A DNA stretch of 64,000 nt from Mediterraneibacter gnavus ATCC 29149 (lineage in GTDB: Bacteria; Bacillota; Clostridia; Lachnospirales; Lachnospiraceae), in the NCBI RefSeq assembly GCF_008121495.1, contig NZ_CP043051.1:496001-560000 (forward strand), in the 5' to 3' direction. Of the stretch, positions 32,068 through 41,531 are shown one piece after another. A program made the position numbers and the translations under genes. Below the pieces are notes generated by a model. That model ran no database searches, was not told the DNA's origin, and saw nothing but the letters and a program-made list of their open reading frames with translations. Every line of letters starts with the position of its first letter. Within the stretch, counting starts at the first letter, position 1.

Positions 32068-32141
32068 GTGCGATTAGCTCAGCTGGATAGAGCGTCTGGC
32101 TACGGACCAGAAGGTCGGGAGTTCGAATCTTCTATCGCACG
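32068..32141 (+). tRNA. tRNA-Arg (anticodon ACG)
   Basis: Acceptor GTGCGAT/ATCGCAC with discriminator G, D arm AGCTCAGCTGGATAGAGC, anticodon stem TCTGG/CCAGA around CTACGGA (anticodon ACG), T loop TTCGAAT. No CCA is encoded. Confidence 0.95.
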
Positions 32142-32143
32142 CT

Positions 32144-32174
32144 AACCTCTGCAGGATATCTGCAGAGGTTTTTT
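32144..32174 (+). terminator. terminator of tRNA-Arg
   Basis: Perfect stem AACCTCTGCAG/CTGCAGAGGTT with five-base loop and a following T-run, two bases after the tRNA. Confidence 0.92.
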
Positions 32175-32228
32175 GTGTTCTCAATTATTTTTCTCACTGA
32201 TCACTTTTTTCAAATCCGGACTAGAATT

Positions 32229-32274
32229 ATCCAATATCTTGTGTTATAATTTCCAAATCCACTATATTTTGTAT
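32229..32274 (+). promoter_or_regulatory. nrdAB promoter with two NrdR-box-like sites
   Basis: An extended -10, TGTTATAAT (TATAAT at 32245-32250), is flanked by two 16-bp sites resembling the NrdR box: ATCCAATATCTTGTGT (32229-32244) and CCACTATATTTTGTAT (32259-32274), 30 bp apart start to start, about three helical turns. NrdR normally represses ribonucleotide reductase genes through such paired boxes. Confidence 0.65.
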
Positions 32275-32306
32275 TTTTACAACTTAAAACGAAAAGGAGA
32301 CACTAC

Positions 32307-34598
32307 ATGCAAACGACCGATCCTACAGGAATTTTTAATAGAAATAAACTCTCAGAGGAGTTTTCAAACGTTCTTCCTGATGAAGCCCGTTTAAAACTGG
32401 ATGCGATTTTGCTTGAGATCCAGACTGATTTCCCTGAAATCTGCTACTCTTTGGAGTATCTGAATACAAAATTTCGCAGTTTTCTCACACCGCAGAGTAC
32501 CTGCGGGCAGAAGCTTGAAAGTCTGTTTCAGGCCGCAGCAGAACTTACCACCGCAGAAGCTCCGAAATGGGAGTTTATTGCTGCAAGACTATTATATTTT
32601 CAATTCAGTTTTCACTTAAAACAGGAAGAAACACGCAGAGAACTTTCTGATTTTTACAAAAAACTCGTATATCTGACCCGGCAGAATCTGTACGGTTCCT
32701 ACATTCTGGAGCATTACTCCCGGGAAGAGCTGTTACTTGCCGAAACTTATTTAAAAGCGGAACGCAACAATTTATTTACTTTTTCCGGACTCGATCTGCT
32801 CCTGAAACGCTACGTCATCCGCACACATGACCATATTCCACTGGAATCTCCACAGGAGATGTTTCTCGGAATCGCACTGCATCTGGCCATGAATGAAAGA
32901 AACGATCGGATGCTCTGGGTAAAAAAATTCTATGATATGCTGAGTCGTCTGGAAGTGACTATGGCTACACCGACACTTTCCAATGCACGTAAGCCATATC
33001 ATCAGCTCTCCAGCTGCTTCATCGATACCGTGCCAGACAGTCTGGAAGGGATTTACCGAAGTATCGATAATTTTGCCCAGGTCAGCAAATTCGGCGGCGG
33101 TATGGGAATGTATTTCGGAAAAGTACGGGCAAGCGGAAGTAATATCCGCGGATTCGAAGGTGCCGCAGGCGGTGTGATCCGCTGGATCCGTCTGGTCAAT
33201 GACACGGCTGTTGCCGTAGACCAGCTCGGTATGCGTCAGGGTGCGGTTGCCGTCTATCTGGATGTATGGCACCGGGATCTCCCGGAATTTCTACAGCTCC
33301 GTACGAACAACGGAGATGACCGCATGAAAGCGCATGACGTATTTCCGGCAGTCTGCTATCCGGATTTATTCTGGAAAATGGCAAAAGAAGATATGGATCA
33401 AAACTGGTACTTAATGTGTCCGCATGAGATTTTTCAGGCAAAGGGATACCATCTGGAAGACTACTTTGGAGAAGAATGGGAACGCCGCTATCTGGATTGT
33501 GTACAGGATGCCCGTATTTCCAAACGGACAGTCACACTCAAAGATATCATCCGCCTGGTTCTTCGGTCTGCTGCCGAAACCGGAACTCCGTTTACATTTA
33601 ACAGAGATACGGTCAACCGCATGAATCCGAACGGACATGCCGGAATGATCTACTGCTCCAACCTCTGTACCGAGATTGCCCAGAATATGCAGGCAATTGA
33701 AGAAGTAAGCAAAGAAGTACAGACCACAGACGGAGACACCGTCGTTGTCACTGTGACCAGACCCGGAGAATTCGTGGTGTGCAATCTCGCCAGTCTCTCC
33801 CTCGGTCATCTTCCGGTTACGGATACCTCTTATATGGAAGAGATTGTTTCTACCGCTGTCCGCGCACTGGACAATGTGATTGATCTGAACTTCTATCCCA
33901 CTCCGTATGCAAAGCTGACCAATCAAAAATACCGAAGCATCGGACTTGGCGTCAGCGGCTACCACCACATGCTGGCAAAGCACGGAATTATCTGGGAAAG
34001 TGAAGAACATCTGAAATTTGCTGACACTGTATTTGAGACGATCAATTATGCGGCAATTCTTGCAAGTACCAATCTCGCCGAGGAAAAGGAAAGTTATTCT
34101 CTTTTTAATGGAAGTGACTGGCAAAGCGGCGCCTACTTTGAAAAAAGAGACTATCATTCAGAAAAATGGCTTGCCCTGCAAAAAAAGGTTGCCACACAGG
34201 GCATGAGAAATGCGTATCTGCTCGCCGTTGCACCTACCAGCAGCACCAGTATCATCTCCGGGACGACTGCCGGACTAGATCCTATCCTGAAACGTTATTT
34301 TCTGGAAGAGAAAAAAGGCAGTATGCTCCCACGAGTCGCACCGGAATTGTCACCGGCTACTTACTGGTATTACAAAAACGCCCATCTGATCGATCAGACT
34401 TACAGCATTCGTGCCTGCGGAGTGCGCCAAAGGCACATTGACCAGGCGCAAAGCATGAACATCTACATCACCAATGATTTCACCATGCGTCAGATTTTCA
34501 ACCTGTATTTGAAAGCATGGGAAGAAGGTGTAAAAACCATTTACTATGTACGAAGCAAATCTCTGGAAGTAGAAGAATGCGAAAGCTGCTCTTCCTGA
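32307..34598 (+). CDS. nrdA: class I ribonucleoside-diphosphate reductase, large (alpha) subunit
   Basis: The 763-residue catalytic subunit reduces ribonucleoside diphosphates, using a radical passed from NrdB. Landmarks: PTLSNARKPYHQLSSCF with a redox-active cysteine, FAQVSKFGGGMGMYFGKVR, the N-x-C-x-E active-site motif in SNLCTEI, PTSSTSIISGTTAGLDP, and the C-terminal shuttle pair CESC in the last six residues. No clear N-terminal ATP-cone was recognised, so overall activity regulation may be absent. AAAGGAG precedes the ATG. The gene is followed by nrdB after 29 bases. Confidence 0.94.
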   Translation: MQTTDPTGIFNRNKLSEEFSNVLPDEARLKLDAILLEIQTDFPEICYSLEYLNTKFRSFLTPQSTCGQKLESLFQAAAELTTAEAPKWEFIAARLLYFQFSFHLKQEETRRELSDFYKKLVYLTRQNLYGSYILEHYSREELLLAETYLKAERNNLFTFSGLDLLLKRYVIRTHDHIPLESPQEMFLGIALHLAMNERNDRMLWVKKFYDMLSRLEVTMATPTLSNARKPYHQLSSCFIDTVPDSLEGIYRSIDNFAQVSKFGGGMGMYFGKVRASGSNIRGFEGAAGGVIRWIRLVNDTAVAVDQLGMRQGAVAVYLDVWHRDLPEFLQLRTNNGDDRMKAHDVFPAVCYPDLFWKMAKEDMDQNWYLMCPHEIFQAKGYHLEDYFGEEWERRYLDCVQDARISKRTVTLKDIIRLVLRSAAETGTPFTFNRDTVNRMNPNGHAGMIYCSNLCTEIAQNMQAIEEVSKEVQTTDGDTVVVTVTRPGEFVVCNLASLSLGHLPVTDTSYMEEIVSTAVRALDNVIDLNFYPTPYAKLTNQKYRSIGLGVSGYHHMLAKHGIIWESEEHLKFADTVFETINYAAILASTNLAEEKESYSLFNGSDWQSGAYFEKRDYHSEKWLALQKKVATQGMRNAYLLAVAPTSSTSIISGTTAGLDPILKRYFLEEKKGSMLPRVAPELSPATYWYYKNAHLIDQTYSIRACGVRQRHIDQAQSMNIYITNDFTMRQIFNLYLKAWEEGVKTIYYVRSKSLEVEECESCSS

Positions 34599-34627
34599 TC
34601 TGAATAAGAAAAACAAGGAGAATTTTT

Positions 34628-35671
34628 ATGTCTGAATTAAAGAAAAAGCCTCTGTTCAATCCCGGCGGCGACACGGATATCCGTCTCCGCCGCATGATCG
34701 GCGGCAATACAACCAACTTAAATGATTTCAACAATCTGCGCTACACCTGGGTGAACAACTGGTACCGGCAGGCCATGAATAATTTCTGGATTCCGGAGGA
34801 GATCAACCTGTCCCAGGATATCAAGGATTATCCGAATCTGACTGAGAACGAACGCACTGCATACAACAAGATCTTAAGCTTTCTTGTGTTTCTGGATTCC
34901 ATCCAGACTGCAAACCTCCCGTGCATCGGTGAATACATTACCGCAAACGAGATTAATCTCTGTCTCTCGATCCAGACATTTCAGGAATGTGTACACAGCC
35001 AGAGTTACAGTTATATGCTGGACTCCATCTGCAGTCCAGTAGAACGAAACGATATTCTCTACCAGTGGAAGAACGATGCGCATTTACTAAGAAGAAACAC
35101 CTTTATCGGAGATTTGTACAATGAATTTCAGGAGAAAAAAGACGATTTCACCTTGCTGAAAGTTATGATGGCAAACTATATTCTGGAAGGGATTTACTTC
35201 TACAGCGGATTTATGTTTTTCTACAACCTAAGCCGAAACGGGAAAATGCCAGGCTCCGCTCAGGAAATTCGCTATATCAACCGGGATGAGAACACGCATC
35301 TCTGGCTGTTCCGCAATATGATCCTGGAAATGAAGAAAGAACTGCCGGAGTTATTTACACCGGAGCATATCGAAATATTAAAGGAAATGTTAAAAGAAGG
35401 GGTTCGTCAGGAAATCGCCTGGGGGCATTATGTGATCGGGAATCAGATTGCCGGACTGACAAAAGAAATGATCACGGAATATATCCAGTATCTCGGAAAT
35501 CTGCGGTTCACAAATCTGGGGTTTGATCCGATCTATCCGGATCAAACACAGGAACCGGACAGTATGCGCTGGGTGAGCCAGTATTCCAATGCCAACATGG
35601 TAAAAACTGACTTCTTTGAAGCCAAAAGTACCGCCTATGCAAAAAGTACCGCACTGATCGACGATCTGTAA
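34628..35671 (+). CDS. nrdB: class I ribonucleotide reductase, small (beta) subunit
   Basis: The 347-residue subunit houses the metal-radical cofactor. All expected residues are visible: metal ligands Asp90, Glu120, His123, Glu187, Glu221, His224, and radical Tyr127 in the ECVHSQSY segment. It is therefore a tyrosyl-radical enzyme, not a Tyr-less class Ic. The C-terminal tail SKSTALIDDL-like end fits docking to NrdA. The set is class I and oxygen-dependent in most bacteria, which is of note in an otherwise anaerobe-like genome. AAGGAG precedes the ATG. Confidence 0.95.
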   Translation: MSELKKKPLFNPGGDTDIRLRRMIGGNTTNLNDFNNLRYTWVNNWYRQAMNNFWIPEEINLSQDIKDYPNLTENERTAYNKILSFLVFLDSIQTANLPCIGEYITANEINLCLSIQTFQECVHSQSYSYMLDSICSPVERNDILYQWKNDAHLLRRNTFIGDLYNEFQEKKDDFTLLKVMMANYILEGIYFYSGFMFFYNLSRNGKMPGSAQEIRYINRDENTHLWLFRNMILEMKKELPELFTPEHIEILKEMLKEGVRQEIAWGHYVIGNQIAGLTKEMITEYIQYLGNLRFTNLGFDPIYPDQTQEPDSMRWVSQYSNANMVKTDFFEAKSTAYAKSTALIDDL

Positions 35672-35719
35672 AAAAGATACCGGGAACCTCCTGTTTTCAC
35701 AGGATTCCCGGTATCTTTT
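35671..35719. terminator. bidirectional terminator between nrdB and trpS
   Basis: GATACCGGGAA (35676-35686) pairs with TTCCCGGTATC (35705-35715), flanked by A-run and T-run, so it can serve both converging genes. Confidence 0.9.
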
Positions 35720-36808
35720 CTATTCTTCTCTGAACTTTTCAGCCTGTGCTGCAATCAGTTCCTGATCGTTAAAATAGTTAATCTTCATGGATGCTTTCAC
35801 TTCCTGAAGTGTCTTCTCTGCAACAGCTTCAGCCTTTTCGCTTCCTTTTTTCAGAATCTCATATACATATGGAATATCCTTCTGATATTCTTTTCTGAGG
35901 TTTCTGATCGGCTCCAGTTCTGCCTGCAGTACGTTATTCAGGAAACGTTTTACTTTCATGTCTCCAAGACCGCCTCTTGTATAATGATCTTTTAATTCCT
36001 GCAGATTTGCATAGTCCGGCAGGAATTCTGCAAAATACTCTGGTCTGCAGAATGCATCCAGATAAGTAAATACTGTATTGCCTTCCAGCTTTCCAGGATC
36101 TGACACTTTGATGTGTGTCGGGTCTGTAAACATGCCGAATACTTTTTTCTGGATCTCATCCGGCTCCTCTGAAAGATAGATACAGTTTCCGAGTGATTTA
36201 CTCATCTTCGCTTTTCCGTCTGTTCCCGGAAGACGCAGACATGCCTGATTTTCAGGAAGAAGGATCTCCGGCTCTACCAGTGTATCTCCATAAACAGAGT
36301 TGAACTTTCTTACAATCTCTTTTGTCTGCTCCAGCATCGGAAGCTGATCCTCTCCTACCGGAACTACGTTCGCCTTAAATGCAGTGATATCTGCTGCCTG
36401 GCTGATCGGATAAGTAAAGAATCCGACCGGAATACTTGCCTCAAAATTCCGCATCTGAATCTCAGATTTTACCGTAGGGTTTCTCTGAAGCCTGGAAACT
36501 GTCACCAGATTCATATAATAAAATGAAAGCTCACACAGCTGTGGAATCTGTGACTGGATAAACAGTGTACACTTTTGGGGATCCAGTCCGCATGCCAGAT
36601 AGTCCAGCGCCACCTCAATAATATTCTGACGTACCTTTTCCGGATTGTCCGCATTGTCTGTCAGTGCCTGTGCATCTGCGATCATCACGAACATCTCATC
36701 AAAATCTCCTGTATTCTGCAGCTCTACTCTGCGCTTTAAAGAACCTACATAGTGTCCCACATGGAGTCTTCCCGTAGGTCTGTCACCTGTCAGCATAATC
36801 TTTCCCAT
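35720..36808 (-). CDS. trpS: tryptophanyl-tRNA synthetase
   Basis: The 362-residue class Ic synthetase charges tRNA-Trp. The HIGH-like motif appears as [10 protein letters not shown] near residue 15 and the KMSKS loop as AKMSKSLGN near residue 205; [14 protein letters not shown] is also characteristic. Length is somewhat above the common 330 but normal for this family variant. No T-box leader was seen in the short upstream region. It converges with nrdB. Confidence 0.95.
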   Translation of the reverse strand: MGKIMLTGDRPTGRLHVGHYVGSLKRRVELQNTGDFDEMFVMIADAQALTDNADNPEKVRQNIIEVALDYLACGLDPQKCTLFIQSQIPQLCELSFYYMNLVTVSRLQRNPTVKSEIQMRNFEASIPVGFFTYPISQAADITAFKANVVPVGEDQLPMLEQTKEIVRKFNSVYGDTLVEPEILLPENQACLRLPGTDGKAKMSKSLGNCIYLSEEPDEIQKKVFGMFTDPTHIKVSDPGKLEGNTVFTYLDAFCRPEYFAEFLPDYANLQELKDHYTRGGLGDMKVKRFLNNVLQAELEPIRNLRKEYQKDIPYVYEILKKGSEKAEAVAEKTLQEVKASMKINYFNDQELIAAQAEKFREE

Positions 36809-36890
36809 AATTAGATACGCTCCTTTATTACATTTTTCTCATAGTCTGCATCCATTATAACACCATTGCAGAGACTTTGCCAGCGAAGAT

Positions 36891-37703
36891 TCAAAGGCCA
36901 TCCATTCCCGGGAAATTCTCCAGAAATTTTCCAAACTTTTCCGCCGCAAACGTATCTTTCGCTGTCTCATCCAATTTTTCCATTTGAATATATTTTCGTG
37001 CCATCTTTTCCACCTCCGGCAAATAGTCTGCCCGTACGGTCTGAAGAAACTCAAAATTGCCCCGCTCTTTCTCTGCATGATCAAAGCGGCTTACATAGAC
37101 TTCTGCAACCCTTTGCAGCAGGGCTCGAATATTAGACTCCTCAATTTCTCCTGCCAGCTCCTGCAGTTCTTCTGCCTGCTGTTTTCCCAAAAGAAATGCC
37201 TCCTGCTCTTCCAGAGATACCCCGACTGCTCTGTACACATTCTGTTTTTGATTCCACTGACTCCATGCTTTCTGATACGATGCTTTCACCTCTTCGCCAA
37301 ACAGAATCATGCCTTCCTGCACATCCAGAACCGCTCCCGTAAGCAAGTGCTTTTTCAACATCTGTTTCGTGCTTCGAAGCGCAGAACTTGGAGAACATCG
37401 TCCTTCCCGGGCAATTTCTTCAATCTCTACATATTCCCTTCCGGCACAGATACTTTTAAAAAGCTGATATCTGCGATATCGTCTGAAATCCCGGGGCCCT
37501 CTGTAGATCAGGAACACACCAAGCAGAAAGCAGAACACACCAAATACAAGTGGAATCATCTTGTCGCGCATCGTACCGAGCATATAAATCTTATCCCCTA
37601 CCTGATACATATATTCCAGACCGACCATCATTCCATTTACGATCACCAGAAGAACTCCCAGAATCATACCGAGAATATCAAGAATTTTTCTTTTTCTGCT
37701 CAT
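36891..37703 (-). CDS. membrane protein with winged-helix-like segment, XpaC-related paralog
   Basis: The 270-residue protein has two N-terminal membrane helices (about 8-30 and 50-68), then a segment like a winged helix (FKSICAGREYVEIEEIAREGRCSPSSALRSTKQML, about 80-115), and a helical C-terminal half. The order matches the next upstream gene product, with which it overlaps by 26 bases. The XpaC-like end is less clear here. Function unknown; a paired role with the upstream paralog is inferred from overlap and shared layout. Confidence 0.75.
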   Translation of the reverse strand: MSRKRKILDILGMILGVLLVIVNGMMVGLEYMYQVGDKIYMLGTMRDKMIPLVFGVFCFLLGVFLIYRGPRDFRRYRRYQLFKSICAGREYVEIEEIAREGRCSPSSALRSTKQMLKKHLLTGAVLDVQEGMILFGEEVKASYQKAWSQWNQKQNVYRAVGVSLEEQEAFLLGKQQAEELQELAGEIEESNIRALLQRVAEVYVSRFDHAEKERGNFEFLQTVRADYLPEVEKMARKYIQMEKLDETAKDTFAAEKFGKFLENFPGMDGL

Positions 37704-38652
37704 CCGTTCCTGCTCCTTTCCTGCTGTTTTGAGCCATCAATACTTCCAAAACCGTAATATCCTGGAAAATATTGATTTCCATCTTATCACACATCCGAAT
37801 TGCAATCTGTTCAAATGCTTCCGCAAGCTCCCTCACTCCCTGTGGGATATCTTGTTTCAGACTCTCCATATTTTCCCCGAAATTTTCATACCCAAGAAGC
37901 TGCTCATACTCTCTTGCAAACTTTTCAGCCGTAGGAAGATAATAATTCAAAAACATGCTCATCTCCTGCAAATTTGCCGGATTATGACTACATACGGAAA
38001 TCAGCTTTTTCACGCCGCACTCCAGCTTGTGCAGATCTTCCAGAAATACTTCCTTTCCTTCTCTTTTCGCAGAAATGACTGCCACAGACTCCTGAATCCT
38101 GGAAAGACAGCTCTGTGCACGCTCCACGATCTTTCGTTTTTCTTCGTCAAATCCCAGTTCTTCCCATTCTTTCTTCTCCTGCTCCAACGTCTCAAGCACC
38201 TGCAGATATTCCTTGTATTTTTGATCCGTTGTGATCAAACACGGGAACTCCTGATTCACATGCCCCTGCAACAAATAATTGTGTTGAATCATCATCTCCA
38301 GTTCACTGCGGATTTTCGTCTTTGATGTATGAAACTTTTCTGCAAGTTCCTCAAGAGCCACGATCTCACGATCTCCGATAAACTTTTTAAACCGGTAAAA
38401 CCGGATCACACGCACAATCTTACGAACTCCCCATATCAGCAAAATCAGACACAAAATCGCCAGACATACATCTTTTGCCGTAAAAACCATCTGCGTCCGT
38501 GCAAGTTCCGGAAGTTCTTCGTTCTGAAACTCCTGCATCAGCAGAATATCCATCCATACCAGAAGGATTTTATATGCCATCCCCAAACCTCCCAGCAAGA
38601 TCAGTAAAACTCCGGATATCCTTCCAGGCACTCTTTTATTATATTTTTCCAT
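37678..38652 (-). CDS. XpaC-like membrane protein with winged-helix segment
   Basis: The 324-residue protein has two N-terminal membrane helices, a winged-helix-like segment (GDREIVALEELAEKFHTSKTKIRSELEMM), and a long helical region ending with FQDITVLEVLMAQ, which recalls the conserved end of XpaC, the so-called 5-bromo-4-chloroindolyl phosphate hydrolysis protein. The biochemical role of XpaC is not established. I start it at ATG 38652 behind GGAGGAGCGAAA, not at 38679. It overlaps the downstream paralog. Confidence 0.78.
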   Translation of the reverse strand: MEKYNKRVPGRISGVLLILLGGLGMAYKILLVWMDILLMQEFQNEELPELARTQMVFTAKDVCLAILCLILLIWGVRKIVRVIRFYRFKKFIGDREIVALEELAEKFHTSKTKIRSELEMMIQHNYLLQGHVNQEFPCLITTDQKYKEYLQVLETLEQEKKEWEELGFDEEKRKIVERAQSCLSRIQESVAVISAKREGKEVFLEDLHKLECGVKKLISVCSHNPANLQEMSMFLNYYLPTAEKFAREYEQLLGYENFGENMESLKQDIPQGVRELAEAFEQIAIRMCDKMEINIFQDITVLEVLMAQNSRKGAGTDEQKKKNS

Positions 38653-38678
38653 TTTCGCTCCTCCGCCTGCACTCTCCA

Positions 38679-40082
38679 TTACCTGGTCAAAATGGAATAC
38701 AGCTTATCCCCATAATTTTTCGTTCCGTATCCATCTGTATCGCCAAATACCATAAACCCATCTTCCATTTGATAGGTGGCTCTTGCAGTACGGTTCGGCG
38801 GATATAGATTCTGTTCTTTCGCCTGACACACTGCCCAGTCCAGATTATCCCATCCGATGACAGAGATCTCCTGATCCGGATACAGCTTCTCTGCATCAAT
38901 TGCCAAGGCATAAGAAATCGGATATTCCTGTGTACTGTAATTCTCGTTTCTATGGAACAGCAAGGTCTGATCAAACTCCCATCCCGAGAGCTCTTTTTCT
39001 GCCAAATCACGGACTTCCTCTGGAGGTTTTGTTGTTTTACAGGTATACCCTGTCATGCGTCTTCTCCCATTGGTTGAGAATACATACACACCTTCTGCTG
39101 CCTTTTCCGCTTTCGGTTCAAACACCTGATCATAAGATAAGCTCAGAAGTGTATATGCCGGACTGAAAAATGTCTCCCCTTTTCCATACTCCATCCATGT
39201 CGTCGGAAAAATCGAATAAGACTCCTTTTCCGTCACTGCCTGTTTCATCTCCAGAAATACCCTTTGAAACAAAACAGCAGATGCAATATCGATCTGATAT
39301 TTCTCTTCTATCGCTTTTAGCCCTGTTTCAAACTGTTCTCGGTAATCTACATTTGGATTTTGAATCCGTTCACGCATGGTCGGTACGGCAGAATCTCCAA
39401 AATACAGTGCAAAAGCCCCATTAATCCGAAGTTCTCCCAATTTTTCTATATCAGGCAAAGCTTGACGCACCTTCACCTCTTCTGTAAAAAACTGCTTCAG
39501 ATTTCCTTCATATTCTGTCATGTATGCCCCTGCAGCCACCCATGGACAATAGTAATAAGGCTCACTCAGCTCCACACTCGAATACTGCATCGTGTCACAG
39601 CACACCTGATCAATTCCAGTCTTCTCAGCAGCTTCCTGCATCAGATCTTCTGAAATCTCCTCCCACTGAAAAGTATCCAGATACACAACTTTCTCTTTCG
39701 ACAAATACAGCATATAGATCACCTTGCCCGGATCCTCCTCTGATTCGGCCCGAAACCCCAGATAAGATCGGAGATTGGATGGATCCCAGGGAGAGACGGA
39801 TAACTCTCCGGAACTGCACACCTCTTCTCCATATTTTTCATTCACATACTGTGACATCCTGACTGCCGCCAGTCTGAAATCATACTGATCCGCTGCGCGC
39901 TTCAATTTTCCATAATCACTTCTATAAAATCGTACCATAGAAATCCCGCCTGCAAGAAATACCAATGCAAGCAGTCCACTTATACCGGCAATCCATATGC
40001 GCCGCTTTTTCTTTCTCTGTTTCTGTATTTTCTGCCGCTCAATCTCCCGCCTCAGAAAATACAATTCCCACTGTGTATTCAT
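38679..40082 (-). CDS. single-pass membrane protein with large extracellular part, unknown
   Basis: The 467-residue protein has a basic cytoplasmic start (residues 1-27), one membrane helix at about 28-48 (IWIAGISGLLALVFLAGGISM), and about 415 residues outside the cell. The N-terminal topology, KKKRR before the helix, is of the positive-inside type. No domain is recognised. It lies four bases after the lipoprotein gene and just before the XpaC-like pair, so the four genes probably form one operon. Confidence 0.75.
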   Translation of the reverse strand: MNTQWELYFLRREIERQKIQKQRKKKRRIWIAGISGLLALVFLAGGISMVRFYRSDYGKLKRAADQYDFRLAAVRMSQYVNEKYGEEVCSSGELSVSPWDPSNLRSYLGFRAESEEDPGKVIYMLYLSKEKVVYLDTFQWEEISEDLMQEAAEKTGIDQVCCDTMQYSSVELSEPYYYCPWVAAGAYMTEYEGNLKQFFTEEVKVRQALPDIEKLGELRINGAFALYFGDSAVPTMRERIQNPNVDYREQFETGLKAIEEKYQIDIASAVLFQRVFLEMKQAVTEKESYSIFPTTWMEYGKGETFFSPAYTLLSLSYDQVFEPKAEKAAEGVYVFSTNGRRRMTGYTCKTTKPPEEVRDLAEKELSGWEFDQTLLFHRNENYSTQEYPISYALAIDAEKLYPDQEISVIGWDNLDWAVCQAKEQNLYPPNRTARATYQMEDGFMVFGDTDGYGTKNYGDKLYSILTR

Positions 40083-40086
40083 AGGC

Positions 40087-41466
40087 TCACCACCTAAAAT
40101 CAGAAAACAGTTCTTTTATCAGGGCTTCCTCATTCATGCCAAGCATCAGCTCATATCCCGGAGATGCCACATCGCTGATATAGCATTTTACCAGATATTT
40201 TCCCCCTACTTCTGCCACTGCCTGATAGGAAATCTGCTGTGTTCCGCCTTCCGTCACCTCTTTTTCAGCAAGATAAAAAACGGTGAGGTCTTCCTTGACG
40301 GAAAGTGACTTGATTTCCCCTGCTTCATAAGTACCGCCCTTCTTTTCTGCATTTTCCTTCTCTTGTGCATTTCCTTCTGTCCAATATTTTTTTTGCAATT
40401 CTGCATTGTTCCTGTCATCCAGAAATTCTGCCTGATAACTGATATAGATGCTGTCTCCATCCCCACATGGTTTGGTAAATTTGGTATTTTCATACTCTTC
40501 ATAATCTTCTTTGTCAAACACATATTCTTCCGGAAGACGTACCTGAACACTTTCTGTATCTGTACATCGGATGGGAACATATCCATCTGACATTTCATAC
40601 GCTTTGCGTTCTTCTTTCCGTTTCTCCCCATCTTTCCAGGTATTCTCCAATTTGGTATCATACGCAACCGAATATGGACTGTTTTCCATTTCTACTAATT
40701 CCGCATAGGCCTGAATTCGAAACTTCGTTTCTACATCGTCCGCTGTTTCATTCTGCCAGAACGCATATCCATATATATAGCTGTCTGCCAGTTCTTCCCA
40801 GCTCGTAAATGCACTCTGAAGCTTTTTTGCGATCGGAAGAGACAGATCCAGACATTCTTCCAGATTGATATAATCTGCAAGATAACAGTCCCCCAGCACT
40901 TGAAGCGCTCTGCTGTAATCCCAGCCATCCATTCCATGCTCTCCATATTGCGTGTACATCTCATGAGCATCCTGATATCGCGCAAATTCCTCGTCATCCT
41001 CGGAAAAATTTGTCATAGCCTCTTCTGTGGAAAGCTCCAGCAAGCCTTTCTTCTCCAATTTTTTCACCGTTTTTAAATAGGTTTCCCTGTGACCTTTTAT
41101 AAGCAGCTTATTGATGACTTCTGTCACATCGTCTCTGCCATTGATTCCCCAGCCCTCTGAAAGTGTCAGTTTGATTCTGTCCTGCGAAGATTCCTTTTCC
41201 TGGTCTGATAATCCGCCTATCACACCCAGAGTCTTATGATTATATTGCGTATATACGGCATACGCTGCACAAATCCACTCTACCGTATCGCTGTTGATCT
41301 CAGCCTGCACAAAAGGCGATGCCTGATACTCTCCTTTGAGTTCGACAGTTTCTGCCGATTGGCTGTTTTCAGATGCTCCACATCCTGTCAGCATGGACAT
41401 CCCCATTGTCACTGCAAGCACTACTGAAAGAATCCGTTTTCTTTTTTTCTTTTTTTCCTCTCGCAT
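40087..41466 (-). CDS. large lipoprotein, unknown
   Basis: The 459-residue protein has a basic start followed by a hydrophobic signal and lipobox (SMLTGC, with Cys about residue 29), predicting a lipid-anchored surface protein. ATG 41466 follows GGAGGTATATGCA, whereas the open frame begins 6 codons earlier. The mature part is acidic and alpha-rich at first (LGVIGGLSDQEKESSQDRIKL) and beta-rich near the end. No family is recognised. It reads with the membrane protein and XpaC-like genes downstream. Confidence 0.75.
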   Translation of the reverse strand: MREEKKKKRKRILSVVLAVTMGMSMLTGCGASENSQSAETVELKGEYQASPFVQAEINSDTVEWICAAYAVYTQYNHKTLGVIGGLSDQEKESSQDRIKLTLSEGWGINGRDDVTEVINKLLIKGHRETYLKTVKKLEKKGLLELSTEEAMTNFSEDDEEFARYQDAHEMYTQYGEHGMDGWDYSRALQVLGDCYLADYINLEECLDLSLPIAKKLQSAFTSWEELADSYIYGYAFWQNETADDVETKFRIQAYAELVEMENSPYSVAYDTKLENTWKDGEKRKEERKAYEMSDGYVPIRCTDTESVQVRLPEEYVFDKEDYEEYENTKFTKPCGDGDSIYISYQAEFLDDRNNAELQKKYWTEGNAQEKENAEKKGGTYEAGEIKSLSVKEDLTVFYLAEKEVTEGGTQQISYQAVAEVGGKYLVKCYISDVASPGYELMLGMNEEALIKELFSDFRW

Positions 41467-41531
41467 TGCATATACCTCCGACATGTTTTTCTTTCATTAT
41501 AATCGAAAATATTGCAATACTCTATTTATTT

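Noticed and set aside
36809-36890. T-box leader before trpS
   Set aside because: The gap is only about 80 bases, with no T-box consensus or terminator stem.
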